Assembly: GCF_024742075.1 (NCBI RefSeq)
Contig: NZ_JANSGD010000002.1
Span: 1 to 64,000 of the forward strand
Direction of reading: 5' to 3'
DNA length: 64,000 bases
Source: Facklamia sp. 7083-14-GEN3
Lineage (GTDB): Bacteria > Bacillota > Bacilli > Lactobacillales > Aerococcaceae
Below the pieces are notes generated by a model, which did not search any database, was not told where the DNA came from, and worked only from the letters and a program-made list of their open reading frames with translations. The position numbers and the translations under genes are program-made. Within the stretch, counting starts at the first letter, position 1, and each line of letters starts with the position of its first letter. Positions 45,396 through 53,412 of the stretch are shown here, one piece after another.

Positions 45396-45420
45396 ACTTG
45401 CCTTCTCCTTTTTTGATATA

Positions 45421-45429
45421 ACTATACCA
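45421..45429 (-). promoter_or_regulatory. extended -10 promoter of the insulated gene
   Basis: On the reverse strand TGGTATAGT gives an extended -10 box (TGnTATAGT) 25 bases before the start codon; no good -35 box, as the preceding bases are the terminator hairpin. Confidence 0.4.
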
Positions 45430-45456
45430 AAAACCACCCTCGTCGTATAGGGTGGT
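45428..45456 (-). terminator. terminator after the late regulator gene
   Basis: On the reverse strand ACCACCCT and AGGGTGGT pair around ATACGACG and are followed by TTTTTGG. It would end early transcripts from the replication module. Confidence 0.85.
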
Positions 45457-45577
45457 AAAGAAAGGAGGTAATTGGTTTTGCGAGTCAGCAAATCAATCAC
45501 AATTTGCTCAATACCATCATACTATAGAATATCAATGCTTAGTGTGGGATGAGTGTGGGATATTTCATCACACACTT

Positions 45578-45988
45578 TCAAACTTCTGTTAAGTCACTCA
45601 TTGAAATCTTATCGGCCAACTTAATTGCCTGGACTAATCGGGAGTGTCTGTCTCTGATATGGTCATAGGAATATCCTAGGTCTTGCGAGATTTCAAATAA
45701 AGATTTCTTCTCAATATATTTCATGACTAAAATCTGAGAATCTAAATCTTCAAAGCCCTTAATTAAATTCGTTAATTTATCCCGACGATCTTTTAATATT
45801 TCTAATTCTTTTTCATAACGTTTAATGTTTTCTTCTAAGTTACTGGATAGTGAGTCAGGTTCTAATTTAATCTTTTGTAGATCCCCTTCTACCCAGCGCT
45901 TGAGTTCCGCTTTGGATTCTTCTAATTGAAACTCATAGAACTCAATCTTATTTTTTATTTCTTTAAAGCTTTCCAGCCATTCAAACAA
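45578..45988 (-). CDS. late transcription regulator, ArpU/sigma-like
   Basis: Protein of 136 residues: an N-terminal coiled coil (about 5-80) and a sigma-70 region 4-like helix-turn-helix (DSQILVMKYIEKKSLFEISQ, then YSYDHIRDRHSRLVQAIKL). This plan and the position between replication and packaging genes match ArpU/RinA-type activators of late genes in phages of Firmicutes. Its target may be the interval 45457-45577, which has two direct copies of AGTGTGGGAT (45541-45550 and 45552-45561). Confidence 0.78.
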   Translation of the reverse strand: MFEWLESFKEIKNKIEFYEFQLEESKAELKRWVEGDLQKIKLEPDSLSSNLEENIKRYEKELEILKDRRDKLTNLIKGFEDLDSQILVMKYIEKKSLFEISQDLGYSYDHIRDRHSRLVQAIKLADKISMSDLTEV

Positions 45989-46014
45989 TTTTTATCACCT
46001 CATTTGCTAAATTT

Positions 46015-46283
46015 TGTCTTAGATGTGTCTTAGATCTAAGACACTCACTATCGTTGATACATCAAGGTTTATTAAACTTTTGTCTTGTTTTGTCTTAGAT
46101 AAAGTACTATTTTCTTTATATTATTATTAGTACTTAAAAAAATTTTTTATTTTAAAATATTAAAGAAGTGAAAAACATCTAAGACATCTAAGACAAACCC
46201 TTAGTATTATCTATACATCAAGCTTTATAGCTGTCTTAGATGTGTCTTAAATATGCGTTTTTGTCTTAGATCAATCTAAGACA
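46015..46283. repeat. iteron cluster TGTCTTAGAT, candidate phage replication origin
   Basis: Nine exact copies of TGTCTTAGAT in both orientations: forward at 46015, 46026, 46091, 46232 and 46262; inverted at 46034, 46177, 46186 and 46274; plus variants TGTCTTAAAT at 46243 and TGTCTTGTTT at 46081. Some copies form dyads (46026/46034, 46262/46274). A second repeat, ATACATCAAGSTTTAT, occurs at 46057-46072 and 46213-46228. An AT-rich stretch lies between (46098-46172). It follows the primase-helicase gene, the usual place of an origin. Confidence 0.75.
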
Positions 46284-46323
46284 TTTACTATTTTTGCTAT
46301 CAAAACAGGTCATTTTATACCAC

Positions 46324-46344
46324 TGATGACAAAAAAACTGTCAT
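46324..46344. repeat. inverted repeat beside the iterons
   Basis: GATGACA and TGTCATC flank AAAAAAC, a perfect 7-bp dyad with an A-rich centre. GTCAT repeats again at 46371-46380 and at the end of the primase gene. No T-run follows on the reverse strand. Confidence 0.55.
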
Positions 46345-46401
46345 CAACTCTGCCAAAAACATAGGTTTTTGTCATGTCATTCGCCAATAAATTGTTATTT
46401 T

Positions 46402-48297
46402 TTAACTATCTGATGACACAAAATAGTATTTTCTTCGTTTTCCATCTCTAATTTGTTTAGTCTCCAAGTCTAATGTCTGACATATTTCTCTACTAAATGC
46501 TGTGCTTCCTAACGGTTTTAACTGTAACTCTTCACACCAGGCAGCATATTCAATAAATACTTCTTTAGTAGGTCGGTCAATTATTTCTGTTTCTTTAATG
46601 AAACGTAATAGCGGATTGTTGTACTCATTGTATGCATCTGATTCTTTCTGAATAACATCTGATTGCGTGAAGTGTTTGCGCTCCAGTATCATTTTCAATC
46701 GAATAATCCCTAACTTCAATAAGTATTCCATCGCTTCTTGACTTGTCACCTTATCTTCAATCTGCGGGTCAAAGTCAGGATCCTGCGGAGTAAACTTAGC
46801 CTTGAAAGGAATGATCAACAAACGACTGACAATACCATCTGACTTATCATTTACACGAGGCGGTTCATTTGCAGAAAAGATAAGCTTCGCATAATTATTA
46901 AAATCAAACGGATCTAGTCCTTTGCGCTCTGCGTTGACAGTGTCTCCTGTTGAAAGCTTCTTAAACATCGAGGAGTCTTTTATGTATAACTTACTAATGT
47001 CATCTCCAATGTTTGCTAACTTCCCAAAAAGTTCTGCTGTCTTGAAGCGTTCTGATAATTCATTTAGATCAAGTGCAGATTTATTATCTTCCCCGACAAA
47101 TTTTAATAACATCTTTAAATATGTAGACTTACCATTTTGCCCATGTCCTGTTAGTAAGAATGTTTTTCTTAAAACGTTTCTTCGATAGAGAATATAACCA
47201 AAGATTTCTTCCAACACCATCCGCACTTGTTTGTCTTTGACAGCTACGTTATTAAGAACTTTATCAACAGGCGCACATTCAGCAGCAGGATTGTAATTCC
47301 AATTAATTTTATTCTTAATCACAATCTCAGGACTGAAAGGTAATAACCGATCTTTATTTAAATCATAAATACCATTCTTAACCGCAATGAAATGTGGCGG
47401 AGATAAAGGTTTATCATCTGTCGCTAATTGAAGATAAGCTAATACTTCAGACCGCTGTGTTTTCTTAAGGTTTCTTATTTCATGTATCATCGCTCTTTCA
47501 ATGTCATGTAAGTTATCTGAGTAGATACCTTCTTTGTATATGTGAAGAACATCTTTGATACGAATGATATTGTATTCAGAGATTAAGAATTGAGCGAACT
47601 TGTCATGCAAGAAACGATTTCCTTTGAAGAAAGATTCCTTTTTAAAAGCTTCATCGCGTAAGATGACATTTATTTCTCGTTGATCAAGCGGCCTTTCTAA
47701 AATGTACTTGTTCACTAGATTAATTGTTTCTTTTATTTCTTGTTTACTTAACTCTGCGGATTGGAGTTTTAAGATATAATTAAATAAATCTTGATTGCGA
47801 CTACCTTCTGATATTTGGTCAATGTAATTATTGTCACGATTCTTATTAATCTTAACCATTGGGTATAACCATTTGGGAAGTTCGTCATGTCTTTTGGATT
47901 TTAAATACCAGGAACGTGTTTCGCCATCTATTTTTAATGGATCAGCAGTATTCCTGGAACCAAGTTTAATGGTTACTTGAATACCTAATGGACTCCACCA
48001 ATCAATTTTATTTGACCTTAAATCTTCAGGTGCTTTAAAGTAAACATGAATACCGTTAGTAGTTTCTAAAACAGAACAGTTTATTTTCATGTCTTCAATA
48101 ATATCTAATAAAATATCTGATTCTTCAGGACTATCAATATCTAACATGAGCATGTCATCTGACAATATCCCTACGAAACTATCATATCTTCTAGCAGTAT
48201 TGTATTTGACCAGGACACTGTCATCCCCTTTGAATTCAACAGCTGATGACTTTCCATTACCTTTAAGGTATCCTTTATATATTGAGATGTTAATCAC
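46402..48297 (-). CDS. D5-like primase-helicase
   Basis: Combined primase and helicase of 631 residues for phage DNA replication. The N-terminal part has a prim-pol-like site (MLMLDIDSPEES near 50 and TTNGIHVYFKAP near 80); the middle is the D5 N-terminal domain; the SF3/D5 helicase has Walker A GHGQNGKST near 387, Walker B NIGDDIS near 432 and KLIFSANEPPRVND near 470. C-terminal DNA-binding domain about 555-631. Next to the iteron cluster it would open and prime. Confidence 0.92.
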   Translation of the reverse strand: MINISIYKGYLKGNGKSSAVEFKGDDSVLVKYNTARRYDSFVGILSDDMLMLDIDSPEESDILLDIIEDMKINCSVLETTNGIHVYFKAPEDLRSNKIDWWSPLGIQVTIKLGSRNTADPLKIDGETRSWYLKSKRHDELPKWLYPMVKINKNRDNNYIDQISEGSRNQDLFNYILKLQSAELSKQEIKETINLVNKYILERPLDQREINVILRDEAFKKESFFKGNRFLHDKFAQFLISEYNIIRIKDVLHIYKEGIYSDNLHDIERAMIHEIRNLKKTQRSEVLAYLQLATDDKPLSPPHFIAVKNGIYDLNKDRLLPFSPEIVIKNKINWNYNPAAECAPVDKVLNNVAVKDKQVRMVLEEIFGYILYRRNVLRKTFLLTGHGQNGKSTYLKMLLKFVGEDNKSALDLNELSERFKTAELFGKLANIGDDISKLYIKDSSMFKKLSTGDTVNAERKGLDPFDFNNYAKLIFSANEPPRVNDKSDGIVSRLLIIPFKAKFTPQDPDFDPQIEDKVTSQEAMEYLLKLGIIRLKMILERKHFTQSDVIQKESDAYNEYNNPLLRFIKETEIIDRPTKEVFIEYAAWCEELQLKPLGSTAFSREICQTLDLETKQIRDGKRRKYYFVSSDS

Positions 48298-48318
48298 CTC
48301 GCTTTCTAAACTGAATAA

Positions 48319-49923
48319 CTACCAAAAACTAATCTGCTCCACTACACTGTCATTCTTGGCAGTGTTTTTTACTCCTAAAAATTCATTTACTCTTTTATTA
48401 GCCAGATCAATATACCATTGTTTATTCAACCAGCCAGGTATCGGTTGACCTACAATATCTTCATTAACAATTCTGCAGAAGTCTGGGATATTCCCTATCT
48501 TAGTTTTCTTGCCCTTATTAATTCTCAAGATAGACTGACCGTATTTATCAGCAAAGACCCGATACACTTTGTCATAGAGATACTCCCCACCATAATCAAT
48601 GGTTTCTGCTTTAATGATTCGTTGAAAGTCTATTAATGAATTAGACTTATTTATTATTTCACTTACATCTACTCCATTAATAAAGTATTCTCTAATCGCT
48701 CTATTAACTATAGGTAAATCATTATCTAAGTGGTTTAAGTCTTTTACGTAAGCTCCTGCTGCTTCAACTTTATCTCCAATAAAAATATAGTTATTAACAT
48801 CCTTTTGATAAACATAATCATAGTATTTAAAAGCTAAAGTCAATCCTGTGCGTTCTTCCCACTCAGCACAAACACAATCAACTAAATCAAAATCTTTTTC
48901 ATCTATTTTGAATAACACTCCATCGGTATTGGTTTGGATTAATTCAATGTATGGATCTAACTTATCAATTAAATCGGTCATGAATAATTGACCATTGATA
49001 ACAACATTGTGATATTGTTGCATATCATACATTAAGCTAAATTGGTCACCTGAAGCTCCAAACCCTTTGTTCACAATAGATTTATAAACTAATTCTTTTG
49101 AATCTTTTTTCTTTTGAAGGGTAAATCTTTTTTTCAGCAATTGGCTGTATTTCTTAGGATAGCTCACGTTCCTACTTAAGAAATTATATTTATCAATAAT
49201 AGTTGGATACATTGATTTGCAATCAGCTAAGATAAAGAATCCTTTACCAATGTAATTCTTTCTTGCTCCATGTAAACCGCCTAATCCATATCGATGTGGT
49301 ACACCAGCTACCTCTGCTTCTAAGCTTTCATCATCATTAAGATACCAATCGTTAATGTGAGAATATTTTCCTAATTCATGATTTAAAATAGTTATTTCCC
49401 AATCGTCATAACGGTTCAGTTTCTTTGCTCTTAGGATATATGCAAGCAATTGAGTTTCTGTTTTATCCATATGTTTTAAAGGTAGTTTAAACTCAAGTAA
49501 TAAATCTAACTTAGTTAAGAAACTATTGACTTGATAAGCAAATACATACATCAAATCCTCAATTGAATCCTTAACCTCTCTGCCTTGAAAAGCTGTCAAT
49601 TGTTTTAAAGAGTACTGCCTGCTCAACATTGCATCATAAGAGCTAAGAGGGATGTAATTTAATGTTTCACTGTAACTCCATCCCGATAAACCCTTCATTA
49701 TATGCTCATGAACTCCATAAGGGTTAATGCCAGCTATAATACTTTTTAAAATAAATCGATCATAGTTATTCCCATTAAAAGCAATCCATAAATCATTTTT
49801 ATAATCATTGTAGAGGTCAATGATTTCTTCTGGATCACTGGTTACAAAATCAACTCTTTCTTGAGTGATTGCTATTTCTGCATACCAGGAATCCTTTTGG
49901 ACTGTAAACTTGTAAAAAATCAA
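48319..49923 (-). CDS. family B DNA polymerase, short phage type, exonuclease I motif lost
   Basis: Replicative polymerase of 534 residues. Polymerase motifs: A, ILADCKSMYPTII (232-243); B, KSIVNKGFGASGD (281-293); C, TNTDGVLF (331-338). An N-terminal 3'-5' exonuclease domain is recognisable by WIAFNGNNYDRF (exo II with N50 and D55), but the place where homologues have a D-x-E (as in YDFEVFK) reads YKFTVQK, K5 and T7. Proofreading is therefore probably absent. The TTG start is preceded by AAGGAGG. Confidence 0.87.
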   Translation of the reverse strand: MIFYKFTVQKDSWYAEIAITQERVDFVTSDPEEIIDLYNDYKNDLWIAFNGNNYDRFILKSIIAGINPYGVHEHIMKGLSGWSYSETLNYIPLSSYDAMLSRQYSLKQLTAFQGREVKDSIEDLMYVFAYQVNSFLTKLDLLLEFKLPLKHMDKTETQLLAYILRAKKLNRYDDWEITILNHELGKYSHINDWYLNDDESLEAEVAGVPHRYGLGGLHGARKNYIGKGFFILADCKSMYPTIIDKYNFLSRNVSYPKKYSQLLKKRFTLQKKKDSKELVYKSIVNKGFGASGDQFSLMYDMQQYHNVVINGQLFMTDLIDKLDPYIELIQTNTDGVLFKIDEKDFDLVDCVCAEWEERTGLTLAFKYYDYVYQKDVNNYIFIGDKVEAAGAYVKDLNHLDNDLPIVNRAIREYFINGVDVSEIINKSNSLIDFQRIIKAETIDYGGEYLYDKVYRVFADKYGQSILRINKGKKTKIGNIPDFCRIVNEDIVGQPIPGWLNKQWYIDLANKRVNEFLGVKNTAKNDSVVEQISFW

Positions 49924-50067
49924 TCACTTTTTACCTCCTTGAAACTGGTCAGGGTGCCTTAAAATATAGGTCTCACCGCTAACCTTAATAACAGTAGCTT
50001 TGCCATTCTTCATCTTTTTAATCGTAACGATGGGACGATATCGGTCGCCTACCTTACGTTCTTTCAC
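49924..50067 (-). CDS. small phage protein, 47 residues
   Basis: Reading frame from GTG (50067) beginning VKERKVGDRYRPIVTIKKMK and ending HPDQFQGGKK, basic with two predicted beta-strands. GGATGAG lies 7 bases before. Its start overlaps the stop of the 24-residue frame upstream and its stop is next to the polymerase start; the chain of overlaps supports translation. Function unknown. Confidence 0.65.
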   Translation of the reverse strand: MKERKVGDRYRPIVTIKKMKNGKATVIKVSGETYILRHPDQFQGGKK

Positions 50068-50138
50068 TCAAACTCATCCTTTCTATAAATCGCTCGGATA
50101 ACTAAAATCGTCATTAGTATGGGTAATGGTAGGTTCAT
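50064..50138 (-). CDS. very small hydrophobic peptide, 24 residues
   Basis: MNLPLPILMTILVIRAIYRK plus four acidic-rich residues, from an ATG with AAGGAGG 8 bases upstream. A single short membrane helix is likely. The stop overlaps the next start (GTGA). It could be a genuine micropeptide or only a translational coupling device. Confidence 0.5.
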   Translation of the reverse strand: MNLPLPILMTILVIRAIYRKDEFE

Positions 50139-50141
50139 TAA

Positions 50142-50372
50142 TCAGGCCTCCTTACTATCTAAAGTTGCTGTTGTCACACTACTGACCTGCATAATTAATT
50201 TTAAAATTTCTTCTTTAGTTTCCTTAACTACATAAGCGTTAGATATAGCGGGATCGACTAATCTTAGGAGTATTGCTCCACATCCTTCAATATTATAGAT
50301 TATAGATATTTCTGATATGTTTAAGTAAAAACTTTCGCCATTACCTGAAAAGTGTAATTCAATAAATTTCAT
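50142..50372 (-). CDS. hypothetical phage protein, 76 residues
   Basis: Beta-rich small protein (KFIELHFSGNGESFYLNISE, IYNIEGCGAILLRLVDPAIS) resembling the short FlbD-like fold seen in several phages; no function known. GAAAGAAGAAGG precedes the ATG. Between the DUF669 gene and the micropeptide. Confidence 0.65.
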   Translation of the reverse strand: MKFIELHFSGNGESFYLNISEISIIYNIEGCGAILLRLVDPAISNAYVVKETKEEILKLIMQVSSVTTATLDSKEA

Positions 50373-50427
50373 TTATTCAACCTTCTTCTTTCTATTTAAA
50401 AAGGGAGAATAAATCTCCCTTATTTAT

Positions 50428-50910
50428 TTAGTCTAAAACTTCAAGAATCTCATACTTGTCATAACCTTTATTAGTTAATGACTTCTCAATAATGTATTCC
50501 CAACCATCTTCAATAATCTCTTCAGCAATCGCATCAATTTCTTCTGCATATTGACTAAAGTTTTTGAATGATACATCATCACTATCAATTAAGCTGCGTA
50601 ACATTTCATTGTTACTATGAACTTGATAACCAATCGCTCGTTCATTGCCTGGTTGCATAACACCATTGTAAAATAATTTGTAACCTTTAAACTCGCCGTC
50701 TAAAATTTCAAAAGTAATCTTAAGCATTGGATCTCCACCTGAACCATCCTCTTTCTTTTTGGATTGGCCAAGTTCCATGCTATCGACTTTTACTTCATAT
50801 TTTCCTAATGGTATTTCAGGGAAGTCTCCCATTTCTGCTGCTTCTTCAACCTTGTTTTGAATACCATCAAAATCAACCATTTTGTCAAATTTATCCCAAT
50901 TAATTGCCAT
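50428..50910 (-). CDS. DUF669 protein, likely ssDNA-binding or recombination accessory
   Basis: Protein of 160 residues: WDKFDKMVDFDGIQNKVEEA, then PEIPLGKYEVKVDSMELGQS and MLKITFEILDGEFKGYKLFY, the DUF669 pattern. These proteins accompany phage replication/recombination modules beside an ATPase and nuclease, as here; an OB-fold-like role in binding single-stranded DNA is proposed from context. GGAGAG before the ATG, overlapping the upstream gene by 11 bases. Confidence 0.82.
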   Translation of the reverse strand: MAINWDKFDKMVDFDGIQNKVEEAAEMGDFPEIPLGKYEVKVDSMELGQSKKKEDGSGGDPMLKITFEILDGEFKGYKLFYNGVMQPGNERAIGYQVHSNNEMLRSLIDSDDVSFKNFSQYAEEIDAIAEEIIEDGWEYIIEKSLTNKGYDKYEILEVLD

Positions 50911-51136
50911 TTACATTCTCTCCTTTTAGCGATTTATTTGTACCAAATGCCTTAGATAAATTACTTAAATCTTCGTTGTATTTTTTCACTTCTGAAATAA
51001 AGTTTTTATCATTTGACTCTTTTTTCATTAACGACTTATTTAACTTTTCATAAATTTTTGCAGTTAAAAGGTAACAGACAATTGAGACTATCATGTCTAA
51101 AATTAAAATAAATATTAAAATTATATTTAGAGTCAT
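50900..51136 (-). CDS. small membrane protein
   Basis: 78 residues with a hydrophobic start (NIILIFILILDMIVSIVCYL) and a charged C-terminal helix (KKESNDKNFISEVKKYNEDL). The ATG directly follows the stop region of the broken gene upstream. No family recognised; possibly a membrane anchor for another early protein. Confidence 0.6.
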   Translation of the reverse strand: MTLNIILIFILILDMIVSIVCYLLTAKIYEKLNKSLMKKESNDKNFISEVKKYNEDLSNLSKAFGTNKSLKGENVNGN

Positions 51137-51376
51137 TTAATCCATCTCACTATTCTGTTCTTTTTTATTGATTTCCGTTTCCATAATGCCAGCTGGTATG
51201 TTGTATTTCATATCAACCTTAACTAAGTAATATTCACCATTCTTATTTGATTTCAATTGGATACTATGACCAATCAAATCCTAACCAAATTCTTCTTTGG
51301 CATCTTCAACGATTGCATTTGCTTCTTCTTCAGTATCAGCAAACCATTGCTCTTTAGTGTTTAGTTGTCTTTTCAT
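51137..51376 (-). pseudogene. 79-codon phage gene interrupted by an in-frame TAG
   Basis: From ATG 51376 (AAGGAAG upstream) the frame reads MKRQLNTKEQWFADTEEEAN and on to EEFG, then TAG (51281-51283), then continues in frame DLIGHSIQLKSNKNGEYYLV to the stop at 51137. The whole resembles small phage proteins of about 75-80 residues found beside DUF669 genes. The second half has no start with a binding site. A single substitution would restore it. Confidence 0.7.
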
Positions 51377-51393
51377 ATTAATCTTCCTTTCTT

Positions 51394-53202
51394 TTAATCA
51401 CGTGAGCGACGACGTCTTCTACGTTTAGGTGCTTCTTTTACTTCTTCTTCCTCAGTTTCTTCCTCTTCTTCTCCTGGAGGTGTATCGTCTGTGGCTCTTG
51501 ATCTTCTTCTGCGACGAGGTTTTTTCTCCTCTTTGACTTCTTCCTCTGCTGCTTCTTCTACTTCTTCATCTTCGCTTGGTTTTTCTTCTGGTTCAGGCGC
51601 TTCCTCTTTTTTACGTCTACTACGTTTAGGCTTTTCTTCGGTTTCTTCTTCTGATTCATCTGTCTTATCAGCTTTCTTCAATCCTTTATTCGCTTCTTCA
51701 TAGACACCAATAAATTCATCATAATCAAGATCAATTTCATCTACTGGTAAGTTAGGAATTCGTCCTCCACTGAAGACATAAGACTTAGATTTAAAGACAA
51801 GTTTTCTTTCATCACCATCTGTTACCACACGTCCTACAATATCAACCATACCTGCTAACTTGAGCGCTACTTTTTCTCTTAGGTTTGGTTGAATACTTGT
51901 AATCTTATCGCCAGATCGTTTAGTAACATCTTTAGTGGTATCTTCGTGGCTGATAAAGATAATATTTTTCATTGGTAAATTTGATATCCGTTTAACCATA
52001 TTTAGAAACTTAGTGGTTACTATATCCCAAGCCTTGAAACTATTATCAGATTCATGTTCGATACCTAAATCTTCATAAGTTTTAATTCGTGCAGCTTCAT
52101 AGACATCTTCAATCAAGTCAACAACGACTGTTTCAAACTCATGATCACCTTTCTGTAATTCAATAACCGTCTCTTCTAAAACATCCCATGCTAAGGTGGT
52201 GTCTAAAATACGGCCCTTTTTCTCAACTTTTTCAACAATACTTACATAAGGGGCATCTACGAATTTTATATTTCCATCAGTGTTTAGCATGATGACATTA
52301 GGGAAGCTATTAGCAAACCATGTCTTACCACTAAAAGGCGCACCATACATCCAAAGCACTCGTTTGTTTACTTTCGTAACATCTCTTCGTTCATTTTTAG
52401 GTAACATTTCTATAATCTCTCCATTCTCATTTTGTATGTAATTTATAAAATTAGGTGGTGTTAAAACTGTGTAGCGTCCATTTTCTTTTGCTTCAATAGC
52501 ATTACATGCAAAGCAATCTCCATGTGGATTACGCTCCCATGTTGTATCTGATTCAATAGCTTCAATTGCCCAATCAAATTCCAAGACCCTTCGCTCGTCA
52601 TATTCAATGGGTACAAAGGTAACTCTCGCTTTATCTAGTTCATTACGTAATCTTTTTCTAAACTGATAAATATCTTCATTCTTTTTGTACTTAATTTTTA
52701 CTTTTTCGATAAATAAGAAACCTAAGTTCGTTACATTAAAGCCTGCTTGATCCAAATAATATTTATAGATATGCATCTGACCTGATTTCTTATAAGCTTC
52801 AATACTATTTGAATACTTAAAGTCAATGACCAGCGTTCGGTCTTTGTCTTTTACGATTAAGTCAACAAAACCTTTATAGTCTTCTGTGTCAATTTCATAT
52901 TCATGAATTAACTCAGCGCCATCGAATTGACTTAGAAATTCAAACACTTTAGGCAGCATGCACTCAATTTTTATAATCTCGTTTATGTGTGCATCGGTTA
53001 TCATAGGATAAGCATTAATGTATTCATTAACTGCATAATCAAGGCTTCCTTTTTCAATGCCACTATGAATAGCATGACCGAGTATTAAAGGACTTGTTGG
53101 ACTGTAATCAGGTATTTCTTTAGCTTTATCCAAATACTTTAATTTAAAGTGGTAAGGACATCTGTCGTATAAATCAACACGGCTGTATGAATATTGTGTC
53201 AA
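51394..53202 (-). CDS. RecB-like nuclease fused to AAA_24-type ATPase, with polyampholyte tail
   Basis: Protein of 602 residues. N-terminal PD-(D/E)XK domain: SYSRVDLYDRCPYHFKLKY (residues 5-23), D114 in GFVDLIV, DFK at 127-129, and Cys 15, 230 and 233, reminiscent of an iron-sulfur nuclease. From about 280 a RecA-like ATPase: MYGAPFSGKTWFA (Walker A, 286-297), VVVDLIED (Walker B), IIFISHE. The last 85 residues alternate acidic runs and RRRRRSR blocks. The two halves are usually separate genes in phages. TTG start. Likely acts in recombination-dependent replication. Confidence 0.85.
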   Translation of the reverse strand: MTQYSYSRVDLYDRCPYHFKLKYLDKAKEIPDYSPTSPLILGHAIHSGIEKGSLDYAVNEYINAYPMITDAHINEIIKIECMLPKVFEFLSQFDGAELIHEYEIDTEDYKGFVDLIVKDKDRTLVIDFKYSNSIEAYKKSGQMHIYKYYLDQAGFNVTNLGFLFIEKVKIKYKKNEDIYQFRKRLRNELDKARVTFVPIEYDERRVLEFDWAIEAIESDTTWERNPHGDCFACNAIEAKENGRYTVLTPPNFINYIQNENGEIIEMLPKNERRDVTKVNKRVLWMYGAPFSGKTWFANSFPNVIMLNTDGNIKFVDAPYVSIVEKVEKKGRILDTTLAWDVLEETVIELQKGDHEFETVVVDLIEDVYEAARIKTYEDLGIEHESDNSFKAWDIVTTKFLNMVKRISNLPMKNIIFISHEDTTKDVTKRSGDKITSIQPNLREKVALKLAGMVDIVGRVVTDGDERKLVFKSKSYVFSGGRIPNLPVDEIDLDYDEFIGVYEEANKGLKKADKTDESEEETEEKPKRSRRKKEEAPEPEEKPSEDEEVEEAAEEEVKEEKKPRRRRRSRATDDTPPGEEEEETEEEEVKEAPKRRRRRRSRD

Positions 53203-53204
53203 AT

Positions 53205-53233
53205 TTGAACACCTTCTTTCTTAATGATATAAT
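53205..53233 (+). promoter_or_regulatory. plus-strand promoter against the replication operon
   Basis: TTGAAC (53205-53210) and TATAAT (53228-53233) are separated by 17 bases. It overlaps the start codon region of the minus-strand nuclease/ATPase gene and points to the short membrane-peptide gene at 53301. Transcription should begin near 53240. Confidence 0.75.
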
Positions 53234-53243
53234 TTGCTAAAAT

Positions 53244-53412
53244 TATTTATTCTGGCAGGGACAACCCTGGGTACGACACCTGACATTTTCTCAGGAGGTG
53301 ATGCTTTTGATTGAATCTTTTTTAAGTTCTCCTAAGCATATTTCTTTAACTTTAATGTTAATTGCCTTAATTTTTGACTTTGTCGCTACAGGTGTCCCTA
53401 CCAGAGTAAATA
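53244..53412. repeat. inverted repeat enclosing the short membrane-peptide gene
   Basis: 53244-53263 (TATTTATTCTGGCAGGGACA) and the complement of 53393-53412 match at 18 of 20 positions; CACCTG (53277-53282) and CAGGTG (53389-53394) extend the pairing potential. Inside, CAGGG-ACAA-CCCTG (53256-53269) and CACCTGA/TCAGGAGGTG (53277-53300) form local hairpins, the second covering the ribosome binding site. Confidence 0.75.

Noticed and set aside
45460-45566. Plus-strand AAAGGAGG followed by TTG and a 24-codon frame
   Set aside because: No convincing promoter, no hydrophobic or conserved pattern; the purine run is more likely part of the terminator/leader region of the reverse strand.
46015-46283. 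CRISPR array
   Set aside because: The repeated unit is only 10 bases, occurs in both orientations and with irregular spacing; there are no uniform spacers.
51491-51703. Serine-rich 70-codon frame on the plus strand
   Set aside because: It is the antisense of the Glu/Arg repeat tail of the nuclease-ATPase gene and has no start signal.
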